A program made the translations under genes and the position numbers. The notes under the pieces are model-generated. The model was not told the origin of the DNA and did not search any database. It saw only the letters and a program-made list of their open reading frames with translations. Of a stretch of 64,000 nt of DNA, positions 1 to 10,622 are shown piece after piece. Source of the DNA: Heterotrichella gracilis (lineage: Eukaryota > Sar > Xanthophyceae > Tribonematales > Xanthonemataceae); NCBI GenBank assembly GCA_032358255.1, contig JAULBX010004998.1, positions 1 to 64,000 on the forward strand. Reading direction: 5' to 3'. Within the stretch, counting starts at the first letter, position 1, and every line of letters begins with the position of its first letter.

Positions 1-1449
1 AAAGCTGTCTGGAGAATTTCATTCAAGGACCATGATGGCAGAATCAACACGAACCTCAGGGCAGAACTAGCAGCTATATTTTGTGCCTTGTCCAACACAG
101 CTGCACGCACCCAGTTCCATATTCTCCACTGACAGCTTGACCTCACTTCAACTGATCAACACAGTGCTCTACAACCCTGAACGACTCCGCTTCCATAAAC
201 ATAAGCACATGCTCCCCGCTATAATGGCACACATCTTGCTACGCGAAAGCCGCGTCATTTGCGGCAAAGTACGAGCTCACACCAACGTCTGGGGCAACGA
301 TATTGCAGACATGGTGGCCAAACAAGCCACCCACACTGCTATAAGCACCAGCCCGCATGTCAGCATGCCGCCCGGCACTGCCGAAACAGATGCTGATTTT
401 ACTGCTTTTCCTAACGCGGGCCGTGGCTTATCCTGGCTGTCATACGAAAAGGCTGACGGATAACTGTGGGAGGTTGACGACTTGCAATCCCATGTCAACA
501 CGTTGACAAGTCCAACGACGTACCAACACCTGTGGAAGCGAGCCTCGGCAAATGAAAACAGCTATCCTGGCTACCTCAAAAGATTAGCTGACACCACGCT
601 GCCAGGCAAGGGCCTCTGCCACTCCAGTATACCACGTATGAAATGCTCTTCCCTCCCCCACAAACAACGCAAGTTTGTCAATAACACCCGCTATGGCACA
701 TTGTGGACAACAACACTGCAATATAGGTACAGTGGCCAGTCAACCAGCCCAGCTCCCCGTTGCCTTTTATGCCGTCTTGAAGATGGCATTGCCCACTGTC
801 TTGGAGCATGCCAACACCCCGACGTTCATGCCCTTGTCACAGCCAGGCATGACAACCTTGCTCACTCCATCTCCACTACCATACTGCGCTCCAACGTTGG
901 CAATTGCCTCCTATTTACAGACGCAGAAACTCATCCACCGCGTTACACGCAGCTACCAGCCTGGCTCGTGCCCCCTCAGCGCCGGACCACCAAGCCTGAT
1001 ATTGTCATGGTCACCAATGCTGACAAAAATGACCTGCATACCCGGACCACAGGCTTGTCCCGCGCCCGCCGCAAAGACCACCACAATGTGGTGGATGGAT
1101 GGATGTCATCCATCTCCTCGAGGTCAAGTGCCCTAATAAATTTGGAATTCATCGCACAGTTACCGCAGCCCTTGACCAGCACACAGGACTGGCCACACCC
1201 CTCAGACCCATTGGACTGGCCACCCACCTCAGAAACGATGGCTGGCGTGTGACCTGCCATGCCCTAGATATTGACAACACAGGCATTATCCCTGTCTCCA
1301 CCTTTGCTGCCCTGACTGCTACTGGCTTAGCTCCCAGTGTGATTGCCAAGCTCATTCCTGAGTTGCAACTCCTTGCAATTCAAGGCTCCTTTGCTGTGTA
1401 CACCAAACGTCAAACCCTTTTGCGTGCTATGCATGCTGGCATTGGCTAA
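1..1449 (+). mobile_element. Decayed 3' part of a LINE (RNase H, CCHC finger, restriction-like endonuclease), Dualen/RandI-like
   Basis: The 5' part lies outside the window. Three blocks appear in order, in different frames. First is an RNase H domain: NLRAELAAI near base 50, TDSLTSLQ near 130, and a C-terminal block with GNDIAD near 295. Second is a zinc knuckle of the form C-x2-C-x7-H-x4-C at about 767-815. Third is a PD-(D/E)xK-type nuclease pattern: KPDIVMV near 990 and LLEVKCP near 1115. The frame changes inside the RNase H part and again between the PD and ExK halves, so the copy is dead. RNase H followed by CCHC and a restriction-like endonuclease at the C-terminus is the arrangement described for Dualen/RandI elements of Chlamydomonas. 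The APE endonuclease and reverse transcriptase that would settle the family are not in view. The reading ends with a stop near 1447. Confidence 0.7.
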
Positions 1450-2036
1450 GGCCAATGCTTGACCAGCCGTTTTGGCTGGTCAATGCCCTGGTGCGAGCCA
1501 GTGGCCCCTTAACTACGTTGTGCGTCCCCTTTCTTTCTTTCTTAAAGGGTGGCATCAACTAGTGAAATCTGCAGAGCATGGTCTACAACTTCCCATGAAG
1601 CACATTAATAGTGGGGTGGCGCTGCAGAGATGCAATGGGTTCCCATCACACACGCGCAGGCATCATGCCAGCGGCTCATCCTGCCCACTAATTGGGCCAC
1701 TATACTTTGTTAGCTGTAGTACTGCAATATCAGAAGAAGAAGTGAACGCAATATGCGCAGAAAAACGGCAATAAAGTGTTCTATCTTGACTGTCAGTGAC
1801 AAGATACTTAATTGACAACCAGTTAAACCCATGGGTGTGCACTGGACGCACCCTTGGACAGCATCTCCCACCCCAGCCTCGCAATAAGCATAACGCCGTT
1901 TGAAGAGGTCCAATTTCCCCGATATTTTCAACTTATCACCATTTGCACTGCAAAAAAGTGTCGTTTGAATTCCTCGTTCCACCAGCCATGTCAACCAAAA
2001 CTCGTTTCCTGCCCAAGAAATTAAATCCCAACCCCC
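1450..2036. other. LINE 3' tail and spacer to the OPR gene
   Basis: No gene is supported here. The first part probably holds the untranslated tail of the LINE; an AATAAA lies near 1770 but no clear poly(A) tract or target-site duplication is visible. The remainder is 3' flank of the minus-strand OPR gene. Confidence 0.4.
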
Positions 2037-5000
2037 TTACGGCGAGGAAGGCAGCAGCCCCGCACCCACCGCCTCCGCCTCCCCCTTCCCCTCACCCCCC
2101 ACCGCCGCCTTCCCCCCATTGACCACCGGCACCCGCGCGGAATTCCCCAGCCGCTTGTACACCCAAACAATGGTGCCCATCTGGCCGCTGCTCAGGTGCA
2201 GGTTGCCCTCCTCTGCGCGCTTCATTATTACTCCCAGCAGTTTCCCAGGGTGATGCTCCAGGTGGCCGTAGGCGTACACCAGTGCGGTCAGTTCTTCGGC
2301 TCGGAAGGCACCGATGTTCTGCTCGGCGTGGCGCGCAAGGTCGTCCAGCAGGGGGCCTGCGGGGGGTGAAACGCAAGTAAATAGAAGGGGGAAAAAGGAC
2401 CTAGCAGGGGAATTTTATTACTACATAATTGAATTTATTAAATCATTGATATGCAGCCTGTCCAGGCGCCAGTTGGCCAATCGAGATGATCATGCCCAAA
2501 TCTGCACCCTAATCCATAATAAGGAGTTGGCCAGTCCAGTCTCCACTACCGGCAGTCCCCTACCTGGGTGGAAGGACAGCTTGCCATACGCATATGCGAT
2601 GTTGGACACATCTGCAGGGCGGAAGGTGGGTAGCAGGTAGGCGGAGCGATTGGACAGGCTGCGCAGGACCTGAAGGGGGAAAAGGGGGAATGAGCGCATC
2701 AAAGGGGAAAGGGCGGCATGGGTAGAGCATAGGCCTGCAGGGGCTTGTGCCGGGCGTTAGGTGCAGGATCTCAGGCGGCGTGTTTAATGTATGGGGTGGC
2801 ATACATACGGCGCACACCCAGCTCTGGAAAAGGTAATCAAATTACATAGGGCTATTTTCTATTGTCTTATTATCCATGGCTATAGGTGCATCAGGACACA
2901 TACCACACCGCCCACCCCAGCAACAAAAGCAAGCCAAAACCCAACCCACCCACCTTGACCGGGCACTTGCCCATCTTGGCGTACGCCCACAGGACCATGG
3001 CGGTCTGGCGCGCAGTGAACGCGTTCGCGTGGCGCAACACCACATCGGCCATCTCCTCCATGAACCCCTCGTTAGGTAGGTATCCAAAGCGTCCCAGGCT
3101 CCACATCACTATGGCGGTGTCGAGTGCATTGAAGCTGGGTAGCTCGTCCAGGGTGCATGTGGTTGCGGCGTCCAGGAGGACCTCGCTGCGTATGTTGAGC
3201 TTGGCCAGTCCCCACAGCTGCAGGGGTGGGGGGTGAGGTGGGGGTCAGATTGCATACCGTGTTGCTGGCTTCTGGTGGGTAAGACTCCCAGGACAAGGGT
3301 GCTGGGTACAAGGTTTCAAAGCGCAGGGTTTTAGGATTTGTAGGATTTTGTGTGCGCACCTGGTTGCTCAGCTCCAGAGTTCGAGGGTTTCAGGGCGTAG
3401 GGCTTTAGGGTTCTACGTGGGGCATTTAGGGTTGTGCGTGAGCTTTGAGGGGTTTTGGTGCGCACCAGGTTGCTGAGCTCCAGCGGCGACAGCTCCTCCA
3501 CCCGCCTGCTTGACTCCCCTGCCAGCGCCACCAGGAATGCGGTGGAGGTGGCGTAGCGAGGCAGGCGGGCCAGCGCCCATGCAACGTTGGAGAAGTGCTG
3601 CGGGGTGAAGTGCGGGAGCAGCTTCTGCAGTGGGGAGGAGGGTGGAAATTTAGAGTCTAGGGGGCACATAAACGATGTGGTGAGGTGGGAATGGCCACTT
3701 GGAGTATCAAACATTTAACGGGGAGGAAATAAAGAATGAATCTTAATCACGATTGCTGCAAGATAAATGTCAGGACTTTCTTGCACATGAGTATCCCTGC
3801 AGTAGGGTGAAGTAGGGGAGCAGAGGGTTGCACAGAGAGACCAAGGTGAGCGCTGCTGGTTTTTTCCTGCACCCGGGCGTGACGTGGCCCGGCCTTACCG
3901 TTGCGTGGTGCGTGACACTGTCCATGAGGTTTAAGAACTAGGCTAATTGTTAGGAATAGGATTTAGGGATAAGGTTTTCACTGTGGCCCCGCCTTACCGT
4001 TGCGTGGTGCGTGACACTGGCCATGAGGTCTGGGTGCGGGTGGTAGTCAAGCTTGGCCCAGGCCCACAGGGTGTTGCTCACCTGCGAGTGTGCGTGGGGG
4101 GGAAATCAGGGGGTAGGGGTAGGGGATAGACTAGGGACCAGTGGGATGACCGTTGAAGGGTGCACTGATTTGGCCCATGTAATACATGCATTGTCCTCAA
4201 CCGCCGCCCAAGAGCATACGCTTTTTGGGGCCTTGATTAGCACAACCAATCATGCGGCCGTTGTGATGACAGTCAAGCGGGCCGTTGTGATCACAAGCAT
4301 AATGCCTGGTATGATTATGATCATGAGGCCGGTGCGATCACGATCGTGAGGGCGCTGGCCTGTCGTGTGTGGACACAGCCGCTTACCTCCTGCGCCCCAG
4401 AGTTTCAAACCCCAAACCCTAACCAGCTCACCTCCTGCGCCCCAAAGTGCTCAATCTTGTTCTCCAACTCCGCTGCCATTTTGTGCACCAGCTCGTCGTT
4501 GGTCACGCCAACCTTGGCCTGGGCCCACATCACGCCTGGGGACAGGAAACCCTAGCGTTAAACCCTAGCACCAAAACCCTATCGGGAAGCACCAGCTTAA
4601 ACCCTAGCACAAAACTCTCGCGTGCACGCATGAAATCGCGCAAAACCCTAGCTTGTGAAAGCGGGGACCAGATCCTTGTCCCACCCACCAGGAAAGGAAT
4701 AAACTACAACTGCCATTTAAGATCATTATTTTACCCGCAGGTAACCTGCCTGCACTGCTGGAATGCACAGCTACTATCACAGGATCCTTTGATGACAACT
4801 GCTTCACCCACACGCCGTGGCTAGGAGTGGCGGAAATGTGACATCACCCCCACAGGTGCTGTGTTAGAGAACTTTTTACACACGCTGGGCCACAAGCTTT
4901 GTGCAAGACCCACCCCACGCGCACCCACCTACTGTTGACTCTGGCGAGAAGCCCTTGATGTGCTGGATGGCCTGGCGGCCCAGTGCGTTCATGAGATCCA

Positions 5001-8000
5001 TGGGCTCAAACCCTAGGCGCGCAAACCCTACCAGCAGGTTGCTGATGTCCTGCGGCTTGAAGTACATCACCTGCTGCTCGCACTCCTGCAGGCGCAGGGT
5101 TCAAATTTAGGGTTTATGCTTTAGGGTTAAGGCTTAAAGAGCGGCATGTCCAGGGGCTTGAAGTTCATCACCTGCTGCTCGCACTCCTGCAGGTGCAGGG
5201 TAAAGGGTTTAGGTGTAGGGTTTAGGATTTGGAAAGCGGCATGTCCGGGGGCTTGAAGTCCATGGCCTGCTGCTCGCACTCCTGCAGGTTGGCGTGGGGG
5301 AGGAGAAATGAGGATTCATGATTTGCATCCCGTGGATCTGATTGCTGCTCTGGCTTTCTTGCCTGTATGCAAGTATTCCAATAATCCCGTGGGGGCCTGT
5401 CGAGCAGACAAGACTGGCCCAGAAAGCCAGAGTCGGCTCCGTCCCCAAGCAGAACGTACTTGCCACATCTGACCTACCCTGGCAACTTGCCTCAAGCAGG
5501 GGAGTAAGCCCAGTATGCTGAATGTGCACACGGCGTTGCACAGGCCCTGACAACCTGTGCACACGCCTGGTATACATAGCTTATGCAGTCCCAGCATTGT
5601 AAGGTTCATTGGTGGCTATTGCAACCCTTAGCTGGACCAATGCATGCCAACTACACCACGACCCCTCGCAAGTAACCACCATCCACTCTACCACCACCAC
5701 CACCACCACCACCGCCGTCTTTGACCCTAACACCACCACACCCCCCATTTCACCCACCTTGGCCACCGCCTCCAGCAGGGGGGTTGAGCTGTAGCCCAGG
5801 ATGCTGAACGCCCACACGGTGTTAGACAGGCCCTGGGGCGAAAAGTGCTGCAGCTTGTTCCGCATGGCCTTGCCGAGGGCGGGCAGCAGAGGAGCGCGTG
5901 GCGTGTACTCCAGGGCTGGGCAGGGGGAAGGGGTGTGTGAGGTGGTTGTGCGGGGATGGCTTGATCGCATGGGTGCAGGAGGCGCGCATGGTCAGATGTA
6001 ACATTACCCACAGAAACAGTGCAGCCTACCCCACACCTTTGCCGTGACAAGGTAAAAAATTATAAATGGTTACCGTGCGGATGTGTATGTGCTGCAGTGG
6101 CAATGGTTCCATCACATTGCAGCCGATGTGCCAACATGGCAGCCGATGTGCCACACTTTTTTAAATCCATTGCAACTTTACATTAATATGTTCTTCCTTC
6201 ACAGCGGAACCCCACCGCCGCCAACTCAACCCCGCAGTACCGCACCCCCCGGACTAACCCCTCTCCACACCCACCTGCATACGCCCAGGCCAGGTTGGAG
6301 ATGCCCTGCGGGTAGAAGTCGGGCATGCACAGGAGGGACTGCTCAGCGATTGCCTCCAGCAGATCCGCATCCCGGTACTCAAATTTGGCAAATGCCCAGG
6401 CCTGTGGGGCACAGGCCACATTTCAACCCCCCTGCATCGCGACGTCAGCACCGTGCAAAGCGAGTGGTGTGAGTGGGCGAGCACGTAGATTGCTGGTCAA
6501 ATGTAAAGCGCTAGACACACAGATGCAATTGCCTGCCGATGGTGATGTGTGGGGATGGGGCATGGCGCACGTGGGGATTCGTACCAGGTTGGACAGTCCC
6601 TGGGCCTCAAACTCCCCGATGCGCAGCTTCACGCAGGCTGCGATGCTGTCCACCACCTTGCCTGCAGAGAAGCAGCAGGAGGGTCAGCAGGCGGCCGAAT
6701 TTGGTCAATGGCCAGTGGCCAATGACCAACTTTAATTTATGGCCACTTTGGTCAATGGCCACTTTGGCGAACGGTGGTGCAGCAGGTGGCCATGCAGCAA
6801 GCGTTTCTCGTGATAAAAAACATGCAGCACATGCTCATGCAGCCAAATGGGCTACTGTGCATTCCCTGGTGGAAGGGCCTCCAAGACACCAGGCAATCCG
6901 CTTCAGTATTGCATTGTGCCTGTCCCCGCTCACCTGGGTGGTATCCCAGCTTCGCCAGTCCCCAGGTGGCACTGGACAGCTGGTGGTGCTTCATGTTGGG
7001 CAGGTGTTGGAGGCAGCGGTGGGACAGTTTGCCCAGCACAGCATCCCCGGGATGGTACCCAAGCTTGCCAAAGGACCACGCCACAGACGCAAGCTGCGAC
7101 GCCTTGAACCTGGGGTACGGGTAGGTAGGGTTTAGGATTTGGTTTTGGGCCACGTCACAGATGCAAGCTGCGACGCCTTGAACCTGGGGTACGGGTAGGT
7201 AGGGTTTAGGGTTTGGTTTGAGCCATGTCACAGATGCAAGCTGCGACGCCTTGAACCTGGGGTACAGGTAGGTAGGGTTTAGGGTTTGGTTTTGGGCCAC
7301 GTCACAGATGCAAGCTGGGATGCCTTGAACCTGGGGTACAGGTAGGTAGGGTTTAGGGTTTGATTTTGGGCCACGTCGCAGATGCAAGCTGGGATGCCTT
7401 GAACCCGTGGGTGCGGCTGCTGTTTAGGGTTTAGGGTGTTAAGTTTAGGGTTTGCGTGTAAGGCAACGCCACAGATGCCAGCTGCGGCGCCTTGAACCTG
7501 GTAGTGCGGGTGATGAGGGGACAGGGGATGTGCACGGTGGGTGCAGGCATATCAAGAAACGGTGGGTGAAACACACAGACGTGGGCATCTTGTCAGCCCT
7601 GGTTGGCTCCCTGGTTGTGCCTGTCAAAGCATCTTGTAAACCTTGCAAGTGAGATTTATGACCAAAACGTGAGTCCGGTGTGGTGCTGGATGCTGTTGAC
7701 CAGCCCTGCTTGAGCAGGAGCTCCAGCGTGTCCGTGCCAGCCAACAATTCCTCGAGCAGTGCCTGCTTTCACCGCGGAGAGAGGTCGAGCAGCGCCTCGC
7801 GCTCTCGTTGCGGAGAACGTGGCACAGCCTGAGGAGGAAACCCTACAACCTACACCCTACAACACCCACCTGGGCGCGTACTGGTCCACCAGCAGCGTCA
7901 GCTCCTTGAGCACCGGGTCCCTCCTCAGGTCCCCCCGCTCCGCGTATGACAGCTCAGCAGAGTACTTGGCCAAGCCCTTGAGGCTGGTAGACACGTTGGC

Positions 8001-9558
8001 GGCGCTGAAGAAGGCGCCCTGCTCCTGCACAACCTCCTTGATGCGCTGGCAGTTCTGCGTGCGGAACAGGCGGGAGTTTATCAATTACAGGCCTCCCGGC
8101 ACGAAAGCCAGATCAGCAATCAGCCAAGAACGCGCCTGCGCCACCCACTCCTGTCCTGGCATTGCTTGTACCACTTCTATATGTTCCTTTCTGCAAGTCC
8201 TTAATGAAGAGCCGGCAGCCAGAGGTTTATGCGTAGTGAGGACTGCATACACTTGAGCACAGGGTCCCGCCCAGCGTAGACAAAACCCTAAACCCTAAAC
8301 CTACAGCATACACCCACCTGCGCACGGAACGGCCGGAAGTTGATTCGCTGGTTGACGCCCAGTGTGGAAAAAAACCTAAACCCTATACCTACAACCCTAC
8401 ACCCCACCTGCGCCCGGAACAGCCGGAAGTTGATGCGCTGGTTCACCCCCTTGGCGCCCCCTCCAGCGGCGGCACCACTGCTGGCACTAAGGGGGTCTGC
8501 GGCTTCGCTGGTGCTGGCTCCCAGGGAGGTCGTGGCGCGCGCGCCGAACGACTCCATGTCCGATTTTATCAGCTCCAGAAGACCGTCTTCTGGGATTGCT
8601 GCACCGGGCAAGGGGCTAGTGGCGGGGGGTGCGGCGGGTGCGCTGGTGCTGGTGGTGGCTCCCAGGGAGGTTGTTGCGCGCTCCTCAAAGGACTCCATGT
8701 CTGACTTTATGAGATCCAGCAGGCCTTCGTCCTCTGGGGGTGGGGTTGCCGCAGGGTGTGGTGAACAGGGGTGGGCATACGGGGCGGGGCACAAGGCGTG
8801 CAGGGTTTGGTAGCGTTGACAGGGACTTCTGCAGTGTGCGACGTACAGGGGTGGGGCGATGAGGCGAAGGGGACGACACACACAGGGATGTGTAGGTTTG
8901 ATAAGAAGTGCTGCAGTGTGCCATGAACAGGGATGGGCACAACGGGCAAGGGACTTTGCATGCAATGGATGGGTGGCAGTTGTCAGGTAAGCGGGTTGGT
9001 GCAGCGATTGTTGGATAGGAAAGGGCCCTGTTGTTGTGGACAGGGGATGGCAGGTTGGCAGTGCCCCAGGGCTCGCTGGCAAAGGCGTGGTTAAAGCTGC
9101 TCGCTTTCAACATTAAGTGTTTTGAGTTAAGGGTTTGTAGGGTCGGCATGTGCGTATTTGGCACGCAGAGGTTGCCAGGAAGACTCCCTCTGGACATTTG
9201 CTACCCAGTGGCACAACGTGGTGCAAACTGATCACATGACAGACCATGCGCAGTGTCCAAAGCCAACCTGAGAAGACCCACACACACCTGCGCCTGCAAC
9301 CTCCCCGCCGTCAAACGTTTCCCCCCCTGTCAGCGCTGCGGCCTGGAAGGCCGCCACGCGCTTGCGAGCAGACCTTGAGCTGACTCGGCAAGGTGGCTGC
9401 TGCTTGTTTTGGCACCATATGTGACATCTTCCCACACTGCTGGGAGCTATTGCTGCCGCCATGGGACTGATGCCGTCATAAGCTGTGGCTGATGTGCCTG
9501 GATGGCACCGGGACGTGCGCCCCGGCGCTGGTAGAGTGGGTAGGAGTAAAGCCTGCAT
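2037..9558 (-). CDS. Octatricopeptide-repeat (OPR) protein, probably an organelle RNA-binding factor
   Basis: Long many-exon gene. At least twelve helical repeats of OPR type occur, with the core pattern PQ-x-hSNxxWAhAKLGYxP: for example SVAWSFGKLGYHPG (about 7070), ATWGLAKLGYHPGE (6950), FSPQGLSNTVWAFSILGY (5830), DISNLLVGFARLGF (5040), NTLWAWAKLDYHPHPDL (4060), HFSNVAWALARL (3580), MVLWAYAKMGKCP (2980) and LVYAYGHLEHHPG (2270). In algae this family stabilises, processes or activates translation of single chloroplast or mitochondrial mRNAs (Tbc2, Tda1 type). The chosen start at 9558 opens an exon rich in Ala, Ser, Arg and poor in acids, as in an organelle transit peptide. A low-complexity linker with a duplicated LIKSDMESF block follows at 8720-8560. 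No RAP domain is seen before the stop at 2037. Introns carry many exon-edge duplications and telomere-like tracts. The target RNA cannot be predicted; some middle exons (7.5-7.9 kb) are unclear. Confidence 0.8.
3352..4029 (-). repeat. Exon-edge duplications in the OPR gene (two pairs)
   Basis: Pair one: a 26-bp segment around GGTTGCT(C/G)AGCTCCAG at 3352-3377 and 3458-3483, about 106 bp apart, copies an exon/intron edge (reverse-strand ELSNLV). Pair two: about 45 bp at 3885-3930 and 3983-4029 (about 98 bp apart) carry an exon end encoding ASVTHHAT plus its GTAAGG donor. CCCTAAA-like sequence lies between the copies of both pairs. Confidence 0.75.
4384..4447 (-). repeat. Short exon-end duplication in the OPR gene
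   Basis: CACCTCCTGCGCCCCA-type segments at 4384-4404 and 4428-4447 duplicate the end of the exon coding for EHFGAQE with its splice donor. The spacer between them reads CCAAACCCTAACC. Confidence 0.65.
5046..5288 (-). repeat. Three copies of an acceptor-plus-exon-start segment in the OPR gene
   Basis: A segment holding CTTGAAGT...CTGCTGCTCGCACTCCTGCAGG occurs with CTTGAAG at 5056, 5157 and 5252, spacing 101 and 95 bp. On the coding strand it is the 3' splice site and first codons of an OPR exon (CEQQVMYFKPQDI). Only the copy near 5056 runs on into the full exon; the other two are cut off at GGGTTTAGG-like tracts. Confidence 0.8.
5690..5713. repeat. (ACC)n microsatellite
   Basis: Eight uninterrupted ACC triplets in an intron of the OPR gene. 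Confidence 0.85.
7087..7500 (-). repeat. 74-bp tandem array made of an intron 3' end and exon start, 5-6 copies
   Basis: GCCTTGAACC occurs at 7101, 7175, 7248, 7322 and 7396, so the unit is 73-74 bp, with a degenerate sixth copy at 7489. Read on the coding strand each unit holds CCTACC...CCCCAG as a 3' splice site, then the exon opening FKASQLASV, then a CCCTAAACC tract. Only the copy at 7101-7030 continues into the complete OPR repeat (WSFGKLGYHPG). As 74 is not a multiple of three, each acceptor enters a different frame, yet the first five copies stay open in one long reading. Confidence 0.9.
8315..8450 (-). repeat. Exon-end duplication in the OPR gene
   Basis: About 46 bp at 8315-8361 and 8405-8450 (spacing 90 bp) encode NQRINFRLFRAQ and NQRINFRPFRAQ, each followed on the coding strand by a GTGGG donor. 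Telomere-like CCTAAACCCT lies beside the outer copy and between the two. Confidence 0.8.
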
Positions 9559-10622
9559 CCTATTGCTGCATGGCTGTGCTTGTGAGGTCTGTGCTAGCAG
9601 CCGCTGTCACAGTACCGGGTACAGTGACCCCCAAACCAGTGCCCGCCCAGAGGTGTGTGACTGATCCTGCAGGGAAGACACCTCTACTCAAACCATTCTG
9701 TTGCACACAGGGTGCCTGAACTAGATAAGAAACAGATATTGCACAAGCAACAGCAAGGAATAGGTACAACTGGCCATAGCCAGAGCAAGGTGTTAATAGG
9801 TGCAACCTTCACAATATGCATGGTGGGACAGCCGTATTGACTCGCACCAGATGCTGCAAAGCAAGCTCTTGCGTTGTTTTACTCTTCGTTCATACGCTCT
9901 TTGCTACGTGCATCGCGTGGGTTACCTTCCACAGACTTGCTTTCCTCTGACTGCCTTTCAGCCCAACAGCACAGTGTCGCAGCTGTGGCCAACACGTACC
10001 GCAACCGTGGGTTAGTTGCGACTGCTTGACGCAAATATGCTACCTTGCCCTCCCAAGAGTTTAAAACTGTGGAAGAGACACGGCTGGATAACTGTCCCTG
10101 CAACCTATCTCAAAGCTGTGTGTGGATGGTACCTTTCGATGCGTCCAAGACTGCGCGGGACCATAGTTGTCGGAGGTGGCGCGCAAGCAACTTTGAGATG
10201 CGCTGTGCTGCAAGGCGTGCAATATGCCACCGCCCCACACCTGAAGCATATATGCATCGTCGATGCCATCGAAGCACTTTCGCCCACCGTCGCCAGGGTG
10301 GTCTCAAGATAATCGTGGGATTTTTGAAATAGAAGATATTCTTGGAGGAAAAGAAATGGATTTTTATTAACTGCCACATGGCCAGTCGTATAACCTTCAT
10401 GTTCTGGGTCTTTCACTCCATAGACTGGTGTAACGGTTAGAATTAGCAGCCTCAAAGGCGCCACACGTAGGGCAATTTTCTGTGGTCAACTTTGAGCGGA
10501 AGTCAAGCACTGTCCAAAGCGCTGGTAGCCTTTTGCTGAGTGCACTGCAGGCACCATGCGTGAATAGAGAGTCAGAGAGTATAAATACTTCTTGTATCAC
10601 CGACATGCCATCCAGCCGCAGC
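9559..10622. other. Intergenic: OPR promoter side and F-BAR gene 3' flank
   Basis: Several open frames of 70-120 codons occur on both strands, but none has domain likeness, codon-biased composition or splice continuity. I see no supported gene. The left part must contain the OPR promoter; the right part the 3' untranslated region of the F-BAR gene. Confidence 0.5.

Noticed and set aside
2037-2360. RAP domain at the OPR protein C-terminus
   Set aside because: The last exon shows another helical repeat and a Gly/Ala/Glu tail, not the RAP fold.
7087-7500. CRISPR-like regular array
   Set aside because: Units are fully repeated with no unique spacers, and they copy an exon start of a nuclear gene.
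10105-10464. 119-codon open frame between OPR and F-BAR genes
   Set aside because: A CFRC ... CTPC pattern looked like a zinc site, but overlapping frames are equally open and no further motif supports it.
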